Assembly: GCF_018279165.1 (NCBI RefSeq)
Contig: NZ_CP047289.1
Span: 558,001-622,000 of the forward strand
DNA: 64,000 nt
Direction of reading: 5' to 3'
Source of the DNA: Falsirhodobacter algicola
GTDB taxonomy: Bacteria > Pseudomonadota > Alphaproteobacteria > Rhodobacterales > Rhodobacteraceae
Part shown: positions 29,579-38,919 of the stretch, in pieces
Position numbering within the stretch: position 1 is the first letter of the stretch
Layout: every line of letters starts with the position of its first letter
Made by a program: the position numbers and the translations under genes
The notes under the pieces: generated by a model
Told to the model about the DNA's origin: nothing
Database searches by the model: none
The model's input: only the letters and a program-made list of their open reading frames with translations

Positions 29579-30307
29579 ATGATCCCGCCCGCCTTCATCC
29601 TCGTGCGCCCGCAGATGGGCGAGAATATCGGCGCGGCCGCCCGCGCGATGCTGAATTTCGGGCTGGAGCGGATGCGCATCGTCGATCCGCGCGACGGCTG
29701 GCCGAACCCGAAGGCCAATGCGATGGCGTCCGGCGCGGGGCGGGTGCTGGATGCGGCGGGGCTGTTCCCCGACCTTCCGACCGCGATCGGCGATTGCGAC
29801 TATGTCTTTGCCACCACCGCGCGGGGGCGGGAGCTGACCAAGCCCGTGATGACCCCGGAACGCGCGATGGAACATGCTCGCGCCCTCTCGGCCGAGGGCA
29901 AGCGCGTCGGCATCCTCTTCGGCCCCGAACGCGCCGGGCTGGAGAACGAGGATGTGGCCTTGGCCAATGCCATCATCACCGTGCCGGTGAACCCGGAATT
30001 TCCATCGCTCAACCTTGGGCAGTGCGTGCTGCTGACGGCCTACGAATGGCGCCGCCAGACGGTGGAGGTTCCGGCCGAGGTTCTGCACATGGCCCGCACC
30101 GACCTTGCCACCGCCGTGGAGGTGGAGAAGCTGGGCGATCATTTCGAGGAACGTCTGGACGAGGCGGGCTTCTTCTTCCCGCCTGCCAAATCGCCCGGCA
30201 TGCGCCTTGCGCTGCGCAACATGTGGAGCCGTCTGAACCTGACCCGCGCCGAGGTTCAGACCTTCCACGGCATGCTGCGTCAAATCGTCCGCCGCCGCGA
30301 CGGTTAA
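29579..30307 (+). CDS. trmJ: tRNA (cytidine/uridine-2'-O-)-methyltransferase TrmJ
   Basis: A 242-residue SPOUT-class methyltransferase that 2'-O-methylates position 32 in the tRNA anticodon loop using S-adenosylmethionine. Seen motifs are RPQMGENIGAAARAM at the N terminus, FGPERAGLENED in the middle, and VPVNPEFPSLNLGQCV in the trefoil knot that binds the cofactor. ATG 29579 follows AAAAGAGG. It is a monocistron upstream of the Mrp operon, 104 bp away. Confidence 0.92.
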   Translation: MIPPAFILVRPQMGENIGAAARAMLNFGLERMRIVDPRDGWPNPKANAMASGAGRVLDAAGLFPDLPTAIGDCDYVFATTARGRELTKPVMTPERAMEHARALSAEGKRVGILFGPERAGLENEDVALANAIITVPVNPEFPSLNLGQCVLLTAYEWRRQTVEVPAEVLHMARTDLATAVEVEKLGDHFEERLDEAGFFFPPAKSPGMRLALRNMWSRLNLTRAEVQTFHGMLRQIVRRRDG

Positions 30308-30411
30308 ACCGGGCCAAGCGGCTGGAATCCTTGCCTGCTGCGGTTGCGGCTGGCGGGATTTGCGCGCTATCGTGACGGGGCACCCTATCGCGAAAGGACC
30401 GGCCCGCCCCG

Positions 30412-33318
30412 ATGCTCGCACATTCGCTCCTGTCCGTCCTTGTCGCGCTGCCCTTCATCGGCAGTCTGATCGTCGCCACGGTGCACGAACGGGCGCGCAA
30501 GGCGGCGGCGGTGGTGGCGGCGCTGACGATGGCAGCGGGGCTGGTGATCCTTGCCGCGCTCTGGCCGCGCATCGCCGAGGGCGATGTGCTGCGCGATTAC
30601 AACGCATGGCTGCCGCAGCAGGGGATCAACCTGACGTTGCGGATGGACGGCCTCGTCTGGCTCTTTGAGCTGCTGGTGTTCGGCATCGGGCTTCTGGTCG
30701 TCGTCTATGCCCATTACTACCTCTCGCGCCGGGATTCCGCCTCGCGGTTCCTTGCGCTGCTGCTGGCCTTCGCCGGGGCGATGAACGGGATGCTGCTGTC
30801 GGGCAACCTCGTGATGCTGACCGTGTTCTGGGAACTGACGAGCCTCTTTTCGTTCCTCTTGATCGGTTTCTGGCGGCGCAATGCGGGCGCGCGGGACGGG
30901 GCGCGCACCGCGCTGGTCATCACCGGGGGCGGCGGGCTGTGCCTGCTCGGGGCGATGGTCATGATCGGCTATATGGCGGGCAGCTACGATCTGGATGTCG
31001 TGCTCCGCTCGGGCGATGCGATCCGCGCGCATCCGCTGTATCTGCCGGCGCTGTCGCTGTTCCTGCTGGGCTGCTTCACGAAATCGGCGCAGTTCCCGTT
31101 CCATTTCTGGCTTCCGGGCGCGATGGCCGCGCCGACGCCGGCCTCGGCCTATCTGCATTCGGCGACGATGGTGAAGATGGGGGTGTTCCTCCTCGTGCGC
31201 TTCTCGCCGGTGCTGGGGGGCACGGCGGTCTGGTTCAACGTGGTGGCGGGCGTTGGGATGGCGACGCTGACGATCGGGGCGATCGTGGCGCTGTTCCGGC
31301 ACGATCTGAAGGGGATTCTGGCCTATTCCACCATCAGCCATCTGGGCCTGATCGTCGCGCTGGTCGGGATCGGCGGGCCGGACGCCATCGTCGCCGCGAT
31401 TTTCCACACGATGAACCATGCGGTGTTCAAGGCCTCGCTCTTCATGGCGGCGGGCATCATCGACCACGAGACGGGCACCCGCGACATCCGCCGCCTGTCG
31501 GGTCTGCGCCGCGCCATGCCGCGCACGGCGGCGCTGGCGGCGATCGCCTCCGCATCCATGGCGGGGGTGCCGCTTCTGAACGGCTTCATTTCCAAGGAGA
31601 TGTTCTTCGCCGAAACCTTCGCATGGCATGGCGGTTCGGCGTTCGACGATTCGCTGCCCTATATCGCGGTAGTGGCCTCGCTCTTCTCGGTCGCCTATTC
31701 GCTGCGTTTCGTGCACTCTGTCTTCTTCGGCGCGCCGGCGCAGGATCTGCCCTCGCCGCCGCAGGAGCCGGCCGCGTGGATGCGCCGCCCGGTGGAGGTG
31801 CTGGCCATCCTGTGCCTCCTGATCGGGATCGCGCCCTCCGTGGTGGTGATGCCGGTCCTGACCGTCGCGGCCGGGGCCGTGCTGGGCGATGATGTGCCGG
31901 ACTTCTCGCTCGCGCTTTGGCACGGGATCAACACCCCGTTCTTCATGAGCGTGATCGCCATAGTCGCGGGCTGCGCGGTGTATGGCTTCGGGCGTGGCCG
32001 CATCGCTCGCGGGCCGGAGGGGCCGCCCCTTCTGCACCGCATCCGCGCCAGCCGCATCTTCGATGCCGTGATGGTGCAGGCCGCATGGAGCCTGCCGCGC
32101 CGCATCGTCCGCGCCCTCGGGACCGAGCGGCTTCAACCGCAGATGCGTCTTCTGGTGCTGGCGGCGGTGGCGGGCTGCCTTCTGGCGCTGTGGAAGCAGG
32201 GGGCGACGGCGGCCTCCGTCAGCGCGGCGGGCTTCGATCCGGCCTTTGCCGTGTTGTGGATCTTCGGCGGGGCTTCGGCCATCGCGGCGGCGTGGATGGC
32301 CAAATACCACCGCTTCGCCGCGCTGGTGCTGCTGGGCGGGGCCGGGATCGCGACCTGCGTCACCTTCGTCTGGCTGTCGGCCCCCGATCTGGCCGTGACC
32401 CAGCTTCTGGTGGAGATCGTGACCACGGTGCTGCTGCTTCTGGGCCTGCGCTGGTTGCCGCAGCGCCATCCCGATCCCGCCTTCCGCGAAGGCGCGCGCG
32501 CCCGCCTCCGCCGCCGGGGCGATCTGGTGCTGGCCGTCATCTGCGGGATCGGCACGGCGGTGCTGGCCTATACGGTGATGACGCGCCCGCCGGGCAATCT
32601 TCCGTCGGACTGGTTCCTTCAGCATTCCTATTCCGAAGGCGGGGGCACCAATGTGGTCAATGTCATCCTCGTGGATTTCCGCGCCTTCGATACGTTCGGC
32701 GAAATGGCGGTGCTGGCCATCGTCGCGCTGACGGTCTTTGCGCTGCTGCGCCGCTTCCGCCCGGCGGTCGAAAGCAATGCGCTGACCCATCAGCAGCGTC
32801 TTCAGAACGACCATGACGACGCCGCCGACGGGCGCGAGCGGGGGGATACGGTCCGCGACTATCTGCTGGTGCCCTCGGTCATCATGCACTGGATGTTCCC
32901 GGTGATCGTGCTGCTGGCGGCGGAGTTGTTCTTCCGCGGCCATGATCTGCCGGGCGGCGGGTTCGCGGCGGGCGTCACGTTGGCCATCGCCTTCCTGCTG
33001 CAATACCTCGCCGCCGATGTGACATGGGTGGAGGATCGTCTGCGCATCCTGCCCGTGCGCTGGATCGGCCTTGGCCTGCTGATCTCGGCCGGGACGGGGA
33101 TGGGGTCGTGGCTGTTCGGCTATCCGTTCCTGACGGCGCATTCGCGCTATGTCGCGGTGCCGCTGATCGGGGATGTGCCGGCGGCGACGGCGCTTCTCTT
33201 CGATCTGGGGGTGGCGGCGCTGGTGGTCGGGGCGGTGGTGCTGATCCAGATCGCGCTGGCCCACCAATCGCTGCGCTGGTCGCGCGCCCGCGAGAAATCC
33301 CGCAAGGAGGACGGCTGA
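30412..33318 (+). CDS. mrpA: Na+/H+ antiporter subunit A fused to subunit B (MrpAB/PhaAB type)
   Basis: A 968-residue multi-spanning protein. Residues 1 to about 780 are MrpA/NuoL-like, including the proton-channel signature KSAQFPFHFWLPGAMAAPTP. From about 815 onward the sequence is an MrpB domain (WMFPVIVLLAAELFFRGHD). Fused A+B subunits are known in rhizobial Pha systems. It is the first gene of a six-gene operon with ATGA junctions, for cation/proton exchange in pH and Na+/K+ homeostasis. The exchanged ion cannot be deduced. Confidence 0.93.
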   Translation: MLAHSLLSVLVALPFIGSLIVATVHERARKAAAVVAALTMAAGLVILAALWPRIAEGDVLRDYNAWLPQQGINLTLRMDGLVWLFELLVFGIGLLVVVYAHYYLSRRDSASRFLALLLAFAGAMNGMLLSGNLVMLTVFWELTSLFSFLLIGFWRRNAGARDGARTALVITGGGGLCLLGAMVMIGYMAGSYDLDVVLRSGDAIRAHPLYLPALSLFLLGCFTKSAQFPFHFWLPGAMAAPTPASAYLHSATMVKMGVFLLVRFSPVLGGTAVWFNVVAGVGMATLTIGAIVALFRHDLKGILAYSTISHLGLIVALVGIGGPDAIVAAIFHTMNHAVFKASLFMAAGIIDHETGTRDIRRLSGLRRAMPRTAALAAIASASMAGVPLLNGFISKEMFFAETFAWHGGSAFDDSLPYIAVVASLFSVAYSLRFVHSVFFGAPAQDLPSPPQEPAAWMRRPVEVLAILCLLIGIAPSVVVMPVLTVAAGAVLGDDVPDFSLALWHGINTPFFMSVIAIVAGCAVYGFGRGRIARGPEGPPLLHRIRASRIFDAVMVQAAWSLPRRIVRALGTERLQPQMRLLVLAAVAGCLLALWKQGATAASVSAAGFDPAFAVLWIFGGASAIAAAWMAKYHRFAALVLLGGAGIATCVTFVWLSAPDLAVTQLLVEIVTTVLLLLGLRWLPQRHPDPAFREGARARLRRRGDLVLAVICGIGTAVLAYTVMTRPPGNLPSDWFLQHSYSEGGGTNVVNVILVDFRAFDTFGEMAVLAIVALTVFALLRRFRPAVESNALTHQQRLQNDHDDAADGRERGDTVRDYLLVPSVIMHWMFPVIVLLAAELFFRGHDLPGGGFAAGVTLAIAFLLQYLAADVTWVEDRLRILPVRWIGLGLLISAGTGMGSWLFGYPFLTAHSRYVAVPLIGDVPAATALLFDLGVAALVVGAVVLIQIALAHQSLRWSRAREKSRKEDG

Positions 33319-33662
33319 TGGAACTGATCCTCTCCCTTGCCATAGGGGTGCTCGTCGGCTCGGGCATGTGGCTCGTGCTGCGGCCCCGCAGCTTTCAGGT
33401 CATCACCGGGCTGTGCCTTCTGTCCTATGGGGTGAACCTGTTCATCTTTTCCATGGGCGGCCTGCGGGTCGGCGCGGCGCCGATCCTGACCCGCGGCGCC
33501 GAGGTCGATCCCGCCGCCTATGCCGATCCGATCCCGCAGGCGCTGGTTCTGACGGCCATCGTCATCAGCTTTGCCACGACGGCGCTGTTCCTCGTGGTTC
33601 TGCTGGCGGCGCGGGGCTTTTCCGGCACGGACCATGTCGACGGAAAGGAGCGCAAGCGATGA
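33318..33662 (+). CDS. mrpC: Na+/H+ antiporter subunit C
   Basis: A 114-residue NuoK-like subunit with three hydrophobic segments; the family stretch PQALVLTAIVISFATTAL is clear. It shares one base of its start with the stop of mrpA (TGATG). Confidence 0.93.
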   Translation: MELILSLAIGVLVGSGMWLVLRPRSFQVITGLCLLSYGVNLFIFSMGGLRVGAAPILTRGAEVDPAAYADPIPQALVLTAIVISFATTALFLVVLLAARGFSGTDHVDGKERKR

Positions 33663-35326
33663 ACCCGGTGGAGGCGCTGGCCGGGGCCACGACCCCGCAT
33701 CACCTGATCCTCGCTCCGATCCTCGTGCCGCTGATCGCGGCGGCGGCGATGCTCTTCTACGAGGATCGCCAGCGCGGGGCGAAGCTGGCCATCAGCCTCG
33801 TCGCGGCGGTGACGGTGCTGATCGCCTCGGTGGTCCTGATGCTGGACGCCAAGGGCGAGGGGCCGTCCGGCGGGACCGAGGTCGGCCTTTATCTCTTGGG
33901 CGATTGGCCGACGCCCTTCGGCATCAACCTCGTGCTGGACCGGCTGTCGGCGCTGATGCTGTTCCTGTCGGCGCTCTTGTCCGTTCCGGCGCTCGTCTAT
34001 GCCTCGGCGATGTGGCAGGGCCGCGGGCAGCATTTCCACAGCCTGTTCATGTTCCTCATGATGGGGGTGAACGGAGCGGTGCTGACGGGGGATCTCTTCA
34101 ACCTCTTCGTCTTCTTCGAGATCATGCTCGCGGCCTCCTATGGGCTGGCGCTGCACGGATCGGGGCCGGAGCGGGTGCGGGCGGGGATGCATTACATCGC
34201 GATCAACCTGCTCGCCTCGCTGTTCTTCCTGATCGGGGTGGCGATGATCTACGGCGTCGCCGGCACGCTGAACATGGCCGAACTTGCCCGCCAATTGCCT
34301 GCCCTGGACGAGGCGCAGACCCCGCTCGTGCATGCCGCGCTGGCGATCCTCGCGGTCGTGTTTCTGGTGAAGGCGGGAATGTGGCCGATGTGCTTCTGGC
34401 TGCCCTCCACCTATCAGGCGGCGGCGGCCCCGGCCTCGGCGATGTTCGCAATTCTGACGAAGGTCGGCGTCTATGTCCTTCTGCGGCTTACGTTTCTGGC
34501 CTTCGCGCCGGGCGAGGGGGTGAGCATCACCTTCGCGGCGCAGGTACTGGTGGCGGGGGGCATCGCGACGATGCTCTTCGGCAGCGCGGGCATCCTCGGG
34601 GCACAGAACATGTCGCGGATGGCGGGGCATGCGGTGCTGATCTCCTCGGGGACGATGCTGACGGTGATCGGCCTCGGGCTTCAGGGCGGCGGCAGCGCGA
34701 TGCTGTCGGGCGCGCTCTTCTATATGGTCGGCTCCACCCTCGCGCTCTCGGCGCTGTTCCTGCTGGTGGAGCTGGCGGAACGCGGGCGCGGGGCCATAGC
34801 CTCCATGCTCGCGCTCTCGGCCGATCTCTACGGCGCCCCGGATGAGGAGATGGAGACGCCGCCCCCAGTGCCCGGCCTTCTGGTGCCGGCGGGGATGACG
34901 CTGCTGGCGCTTTGCTATGCGCTGTTGGTTCTGGTGCTGGCGGGGCTGCCGCCGCTGCCGGGCTTTCTGGGCAAGGTCATGATGCTGTCGGGCCTGTTGG
35001 AGGATGCGACGACGGGCCGCCCGCAGGTCTGGGTCTTCATGGCGGTGCTGATCGGTTCGGGCTTTGCCACGCTGGTCGCGCTGATGCGGGTGGGGGTGCA
35101 GACCTTCTGGACCTCGGTCGATGAACAGCCGCCCGCCGTCATGGTGACCGAGATCGCGCCCGTCATCGTGCTGATCGCCGTCATCGTTGGAATGACATGG
35201 CAGGCGCGGCCGATCATGCGCTACCTCGAGGCGACGGCGACCGCGCTGCACCGCCCCTCGGTCTATGTGAACGGCGTGCTGGAGGCGGACCGCACCGTCG
35301 ATCGGCGGCAGGAGGCGGGGGAATGA
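33659..35326 (+). CDS. mrpD: Na+/H+ antiporter subunit D
   Basis: A 555-residue NuoN/NuoM-like proton-channel subunit with about fourteen hydrophobic segments. Motifs include FNLFVFFEIMLAASYGL and VKAGMWPMCFWLPSTYQAA. It overlaps mrpC and mrpE by ATGA. The soluble-looking tail after about residue 530 is longer than in many MrpD proteins and ends VDRRQEAGE. Confidence 0.94.
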   Translation: MNPVEALAGATTPHHLILAPILVPLIAAAAMLFYEDRQRGAKLAISLVAAVTVLIASVVLMLDAKGEGPSGGTEVGLYLLGDWPTPFGINLVLDRLSALMLFLSALLSVPALVYASAMWQGRGQHFHSLFMFLMMGVNGAVLTGDLFNLFVFFEIMLAASYGLALHGSGPERVRAGMHYIAINLLASLFFLIGVAMIYGVAGTLNMAELARQLPALDEAQTPLVHAALAILAVVFLVKAGMWPMCFWLPSTYQAAAAPASAMFAILTKVGVYVLLRLTFLAFAPGEGVSITFAAQVLVAGGIATMLFGSAGILGAQNMSRMAGHAVLISSGTMLTVIGLGLQGGGSAMLSGALFYMVGSTLALSALFLLVELAERGRGAIASMLALSADLYGAPDEEMETPPPVPGLLVPAGMTLLALCYALLVLVLAGLPPLPGFLGKVMMLSGLLEDATTGRPQVWVFMAVLIGSGFATLVALMRVGVQTFWTSVDEQPPAVMVTEIAPVIVLIAVIVGMTWQARPIMRYLEATATALHRPSVYVNGVLEADRTVDRRQEAGE

Positions 35327-35802
35327 AGCAGATCCTGCCCCATCCCCTTGCCGCTGCCGGGCTCTTGCTGATGTGGCTGATGCTGACGAGCTTTTCGCTC
35401 GGTCAACTCGTTCTGGGCACGGGCGTCGCGCTCGTCGCGGCCCGCGCCGTCGCCCCGTTGGAGCCGCAAGCGATCCGCATCCGCAACTGGCGACCGCTGC
35501 CGATGCTGTTCGTCGTCATCGTCTATGACATCCTGTGGTCGAACTTGCAGGTGGGGCGGCAGGTGTTCCGCCGCGCCGCGCCCCGGTCCGGCCTTGTCGA
35601 GGTCGCTCTGGACACGCGGAACCGCGCCGCCTTGGCCATTCTGGCGGTGGTCATCACCGCCACCCCCGGCACGGCATGGATGGGATGGGACCCGCGGCGC
35701 GGCATCCTCTTGATGCATGTCCTCGACATCGGCGAGGGCGAGACGTGGGAGCATACGATCCAGAACCGCTACGAACGCCGCCTGCTGGAGATTTTTGGAT
35801 GA
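35323..35802 (+). CDS. mrpE: Na+/H+ antiporter subunit E
   Basis: A 159-residue subunit with N-terminal hydrophobic segments and the family region ITATPGTAWMGWD, HVLDIGEGETWEHTI. It is needed for assembly of the antiporter rather than forming the channel itself. ATGA overlaps at both ends. Confidence 0.93.
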   Translation: MKQILPHPLAAAGLLLMWLMLTSFSLGQLVLGTGVALVAARAVAPLEPQAIRIRNWRPLPMLFVVIVYDILWSNLQVGRQVFRRAAPRSGLVEVALDTRNRAALAILAVVITATPGTAWMGWDPRRGILLMHVLDIGEGETWEHTIQNRYERRLLEIFG

Positions 35803-36080
35803 GCGCGACAATCCTGACCTTCGGCGTCGTCACGGCCCAGATCCTGCTGGGGGCGGCGATGCTGTGCATGCTGGTGCGGCTGATCCGCGGCCCACGCGCG
35901 CAGGACCGGGTGCTCGCGCTCGACGCGATCTATGTCGTGATGCTCCTGCTTCTGGTGACGCTGGGCATCCAGACCCGGACGGCGGTCTTCTTCGAGGCGG
36001 CTCTGATCGTGGCCGTTCTGGGCTTCGTGGCCACGGTGGCGCTGGCCAAATTCCTGATGCGCGGCGAGGTGATCGAATGA
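35799..36080 (+). CDS. mrpF: Na+/H+ antiporter subunit F
   Basis: A 93-residue subunit with three membrane helices and the conserved RLIRGPRAQDRVLALDAIY loop. Cotranslated with its neighbours through ATGA overlaps. Confidence 0.92.
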   Translation: MSATILTFGVVTAQILLGAAMLCMLVRLIRGPRAQDRVLALDAIYVVMLLLLVTLGIQTRTAVFFEAALIVAVLGFVATVALAKFLMRGEVIE

Positions 36081-36409
36081 CCGAGGTTCCGACATGGCTG
36101 GCCGTGGTGGTCGCGGGGCTGCTGATCCTTGGGGCGGGGCTGACGCTGCTGGGCGCGGTCGGGATGCTGCGCTTTCCGCTCTTCTATCAGCGGCTGCACG
36201 CTCCGGCGCTTGGCAATAGCGGGGGGACGTTGGCGATCATCCTCGCCTCGATGCTGTTCTTTTCCACCACCGGGGACAGGATCGTCGTGCATGAGATCCT
36301 GATCGGCTTCTTCATCATGTGCACGACGCCGGTGACGCTGATGCTGCTGGGGCGGGCGGCGCTTTACCGCGACCGGGCGCGCAAATCGCCGCCCCCGACG
36401 GAGGAGTGA
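36077..36409 (+). CDS. mrpG: Na+/H+ antiporter subunit G
   Basis: A 110-residue subunit with three hydrophobic segments and the family stretch GAVGMLRFPLFYQRLHAPA. Last gene of the operon. Its final 46 bp overlap the 3' end of modC on the other strand, so the two operons converge without an intergenic terminator. Confidence 0.92.
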   Translation: MTEVPTWLAVVVAGLLILGAGLTLLGAVGMLRFPLFYQRLHAPALGNSGGTLAIILASMLFFSTTGDRIVVHEILIGFFIMCTTPVTLMLLGRAALYRDRARKSPPPTEE

Positions 36410-37446
36410 CCCTCCACCGCGGCGGCCTTCAGGATCGCGAAACACTCCACCCCCGGCCGGAGATCGAGCGCGGCGATGGACCGTGCGGTCACGCTGGCCA
36501 GCAGCGGCCCGGCTTTCGTCCGTAGCCCGACGAGCGCCGTCGCCCCGCCTTCGGGCAGGGTTTCGACCCGCGCGGGCAGGATGTTCAGCGCCGAGAGCCC
36601 CTCCGGCCTGCGGCGGGACAGCATGACATCCGTCGCCTGTATCCGCACCCGCAGATCCCGCCCGACCGGCGCATCGGTCACGAGCCAAAGCAGGCCTGCC
36701 GCCGTGGAAAGGCGGGTCAGCCCGTCCTCCTCCTTCGCCTCGATCCGGGCCTGCAAGAGCGCGCCAAGCTCCCCCGCGCCCAGAAGGGGGCCAGCCCCGG
36801 CATCGGCCAGCAGTTCGGCCGGGGTGCCGGCCCCGCGCACGCGGCCCCCCTCCAGCAAGATGACCCGGTCCGACAGGCGGGCGATTTCGGCGACGGAATG
36901 GCTGATATAAAGGATGGGCGGCCCCTCGCCGTCGCGCAGATGCTCCAAATAGGGAAGGATCTCCTGCCGGCGCGGCGGATCGAGAGCGGAAAGCGGCTCG
37001 TCCATGATCAGAAGCGCGGGATCGGACAGCAGCGCCCGCCCGATCGCCACGCGCTGCCGCTCCCCGCCCGAAAGCCGGGCCGGGCGGCGCGTCAGCAGCG
37101 GCCCGATCCCCAGCAGATCCGCGATCCGGCCAAGCGAGGACGGATCGCGATTGCCATAGAGCAGGTTCGCCCGCACCGTCATATGCGGGAACAGGCGCGC
37201 GTCCTGAAAGACATAGCCGATCTTGCGCCGATGCGGCGGCACCCATGTTCCTGGCCCGAACATGGCGCTTCCGTTCAGGTGGATATGGCCCGCCTTGGGG
37301 CGCAGCAGCCCAGCCACCGCCTGTGCCACGGTCGTCTTGCCCGCGCCGGAGGGGCCGAACAGCGTCGTCACCCGCGCCTCCGACGCGAAGGCGATGTCCA
37401 GATCGAACCGGCCCAGCCGGTGGCGCAGCGCAATGTCCAGCGTCAT
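36364..37446 (-). CDS. modC: molybdate ABC transporter ATPase
   Basis: A 360-residue ATPase with Walker A GPSGAGKTT, signature LSGGERQRVAIGRAL, Walker [14 protein letters not shown] and a C-terminal Mop/TOBE domain (about 290-350) that senses oxyanion. ATG 37446 overlaps the modB end by ATGA; the frame is open further upstream, but that part is modB in another frame. The last 15 codons overlap mrpG. Confidence 0.93.
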   Translation of the reverse strand: MTLDIALRHRLGRFDLDIAFASEARVTTLFGPSGAGKTTVAQAVAGLLRPKAGHIHLNGSAMFGPGTWVPPHRRKIGYVFQDARLFPHMTVRANLLYGNRDPSSLGRIADLLGIGPLLTRRPARLSGGERQRVAIGRALLSDPALLIMDEPLSALDPPRRQEILPYLEHLRDGEGPPILYISHSVAEIARLSDRVILLEGGRVRGAGTPAELLADAGAGPLLGAGELGALLQARIEAKEEDGLTRLSTAAGLLWLVTDAPVGRDLRVRIQATDVMLSRRRPEGLSALNILPARVETLPEGGATALVGLRTKAGPLLASVTARSIAALDLRPGVECFAILKAAAVEGHSSVGGGDLRARSR

Positions 37447-38132
37447 CCGCGCATCCTGCGCGCGATGCCCCGCGCGACGTATTCCGACAGCAGGATTGCC
37501 CCCATCGACACCGCGATCGATACGAGGACGAGCCGCATCGCCCGATCCTCGGACCCCGGCACCTGCAACAGCGCATAGATGGCCGAGGGTAGGGTCTGCG
37601 TCTGGCCGGGAATGTTGGACACGAAGGTGATGGTCGCGCCGAACTCCCCCATCGCCTTGGCAAAGCCGAGGACGGCCCCCGCCACGATGCCGGGTAGGAT
37701 CAGCGGCAGCGTCACCGTCAGGAACACCCGAAGGCGCGGGGCCCCGAGCGTCGCCGCCGCCGCCTCCAGCCCTGGATCGACCGCCTCCACCGACAGGCGG
37801 ATCGCGCGGACCAGAAGCGGAAAGGCCATGACGGCCGCCGCCAGCGCCGCCCCCGTCCATTGAAAGGCAAAGACGATGCCGAGATCCGCCAGCCACGCCC
37901 CGACCGCGCCGCGCCGTCCGAAAGTGAGCAGCAGGAGGTATCCGGTCACGACCGGGGGCAGGATCAGCGGCAGATGCACCAGCCCGTTCAAAAGCTGCCG
38001 CCCCCAGAACCGCCCCCGCGCCAGCGCGACGGCGATGCCCACCGCGAAGGGCAGGCTGCACAGCGTGGCCACGAGCGACACCTTCAGCGACAGCGCAACC
38101 GCCTGCCATTCCTGAGGCGTCAGCGCATCCAC
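37443..38132 (-). CDS. modB: molybdate ABC transporter permease
   Basis: A 229-residue permease with about five hydrophobic segments, the ModB/CysU-type loop EAAAATLGAPRLRVFLTVTLP, and an N terminus typical of ModB. It starts 1 bp after the modA stop and ends overlapping modC. Confidence 0.92.
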   Translation of the reverse strand: MDALTPQEWQAVALSLKVSLVATLCSLPFAVGIAVALARGRFWGRQLLNGLVHLPLILPPVVTGYLLLLTFGRRGAVGAWLADLGIVFAFQWTGAALAAAVMAFPLLVRAIRLSVEAVDPGLEAAAATLGAPRLRVFLTVTLPLILPGIVAGAVLGFAKAMGEFGATITFVSNIPGQTQTLPSAIYALLQVPGSEDRAMRLVLVSIAVSMGAILLSEYVARGIARRMRG

Positions 38133-38133
38133 C

Positions 38134-38871
38134 TCAGTTCAGAACCCGGAAACCCTGCGCGGCAAAGATGCGCGCGGCCTCGTCGCCCGACAGGAAGGCG
38201 AGGAAGGCTGCGGCTTCAAGCCCCTCGCTGCCCTTCACCTGCGCGGCGGGGTAGGTGATGGGATCGTGGCTGTCATCGGGGAAGGAAGCGACCACGCTCA
38301 CCCGCGGTTCGGCCACGGCGTCGGAGGCATAGACGATGCCGAACGGCGCCTCGCCCGTCGCGACCAGCGCAAGCGCGGCCCGCACGTTGTCGGCCTGCGC
38401 GACATGCGGCCGAAGCGTGCCCCACAGGCCAAGATGGGTCAGCGCCTCCTTGCCATAGACACCGGCGGGAACGGAATCGACCAGCGCCATGGCCAGCCGC
38501 TCATCCCCGAGGGCCTGCGGCAGATCGGTGACCGGCAGCTGCTTCGTGCCCTGCGGCGCGACGAGCACGAGGCTGTTGCCCAAAAGGTCATGGCGGGTTC
38601 CGTCCTCGATCGCGCCCGCATCCGCCGCCGCATCCATCCAGTCCGTAGAGGCGGAGATGAACACATCCGCTGGCGCGCCCTGAATGATCTGCTGCGCCAG
38701 CACCGACGAGCCGGCATAAGAGATGTTAGCCGTTTCCCCCGTCTCGTCCTGCCATTCGCCCGCGATCTGATCGAGCGCGGTGCGCAGGCTGGCGGCGGCA
38801 AAGACCGTCACGGGCGCGGCCTGCAGCGGCGCGGCGGTGAGGGCGAGGATCAGGGCGGCGGAGCGGAGCAT
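38134..38871 (-). CDS. modA: molybdate-binding periplasmic protein
   Basis: A 245-residue binding protein with a signal peptide cleaved near PLQA-APV and the ModA motif VFAAASLRTALDQI. The chain SYAGSSVLAQQIIQGAPAD continues the ligand-binding lobe. First gene of modABC; only 48 bp separate it from opgH upstream, and I see no clear ModE-type operator there. Confidence 0.92.
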   Translation of the reverse strand: MLRSAALILALTAAPLQAAPVTVFAAASLRTALDQIAGEWQDETGETANISYAGSSVLAQQIIQGAPADVFISASTDWMDAAADAGAIEDGTRHDLLGNSLVLVAPQGTKQLPVTDLPQALGDERLAMALVDSVPAGVYGKEALTHLGLWGTLRPHVAQADNVRAALALVATGEAPFGIVYASDAVAEPRVSVVASFPDDSHDPITYPAAQVKGSEGLEAAAFLAFLSGDEAARIFAAQGFRVLN

Positions 38872-38919
38872 GCGTTCTTCCTTCTTTGCCGTCCGATGCT
38901 ATGCCGCCACCCCCGGGCG

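Noticed and set aside
30385-33267. 960-codon minus-strand open frame opposite mrpA
   Set aside because: Extremely Arg/His/Gln/Asp-rich low-complexity translation opposite a well-conserved membrane protein; no start context and no domain.
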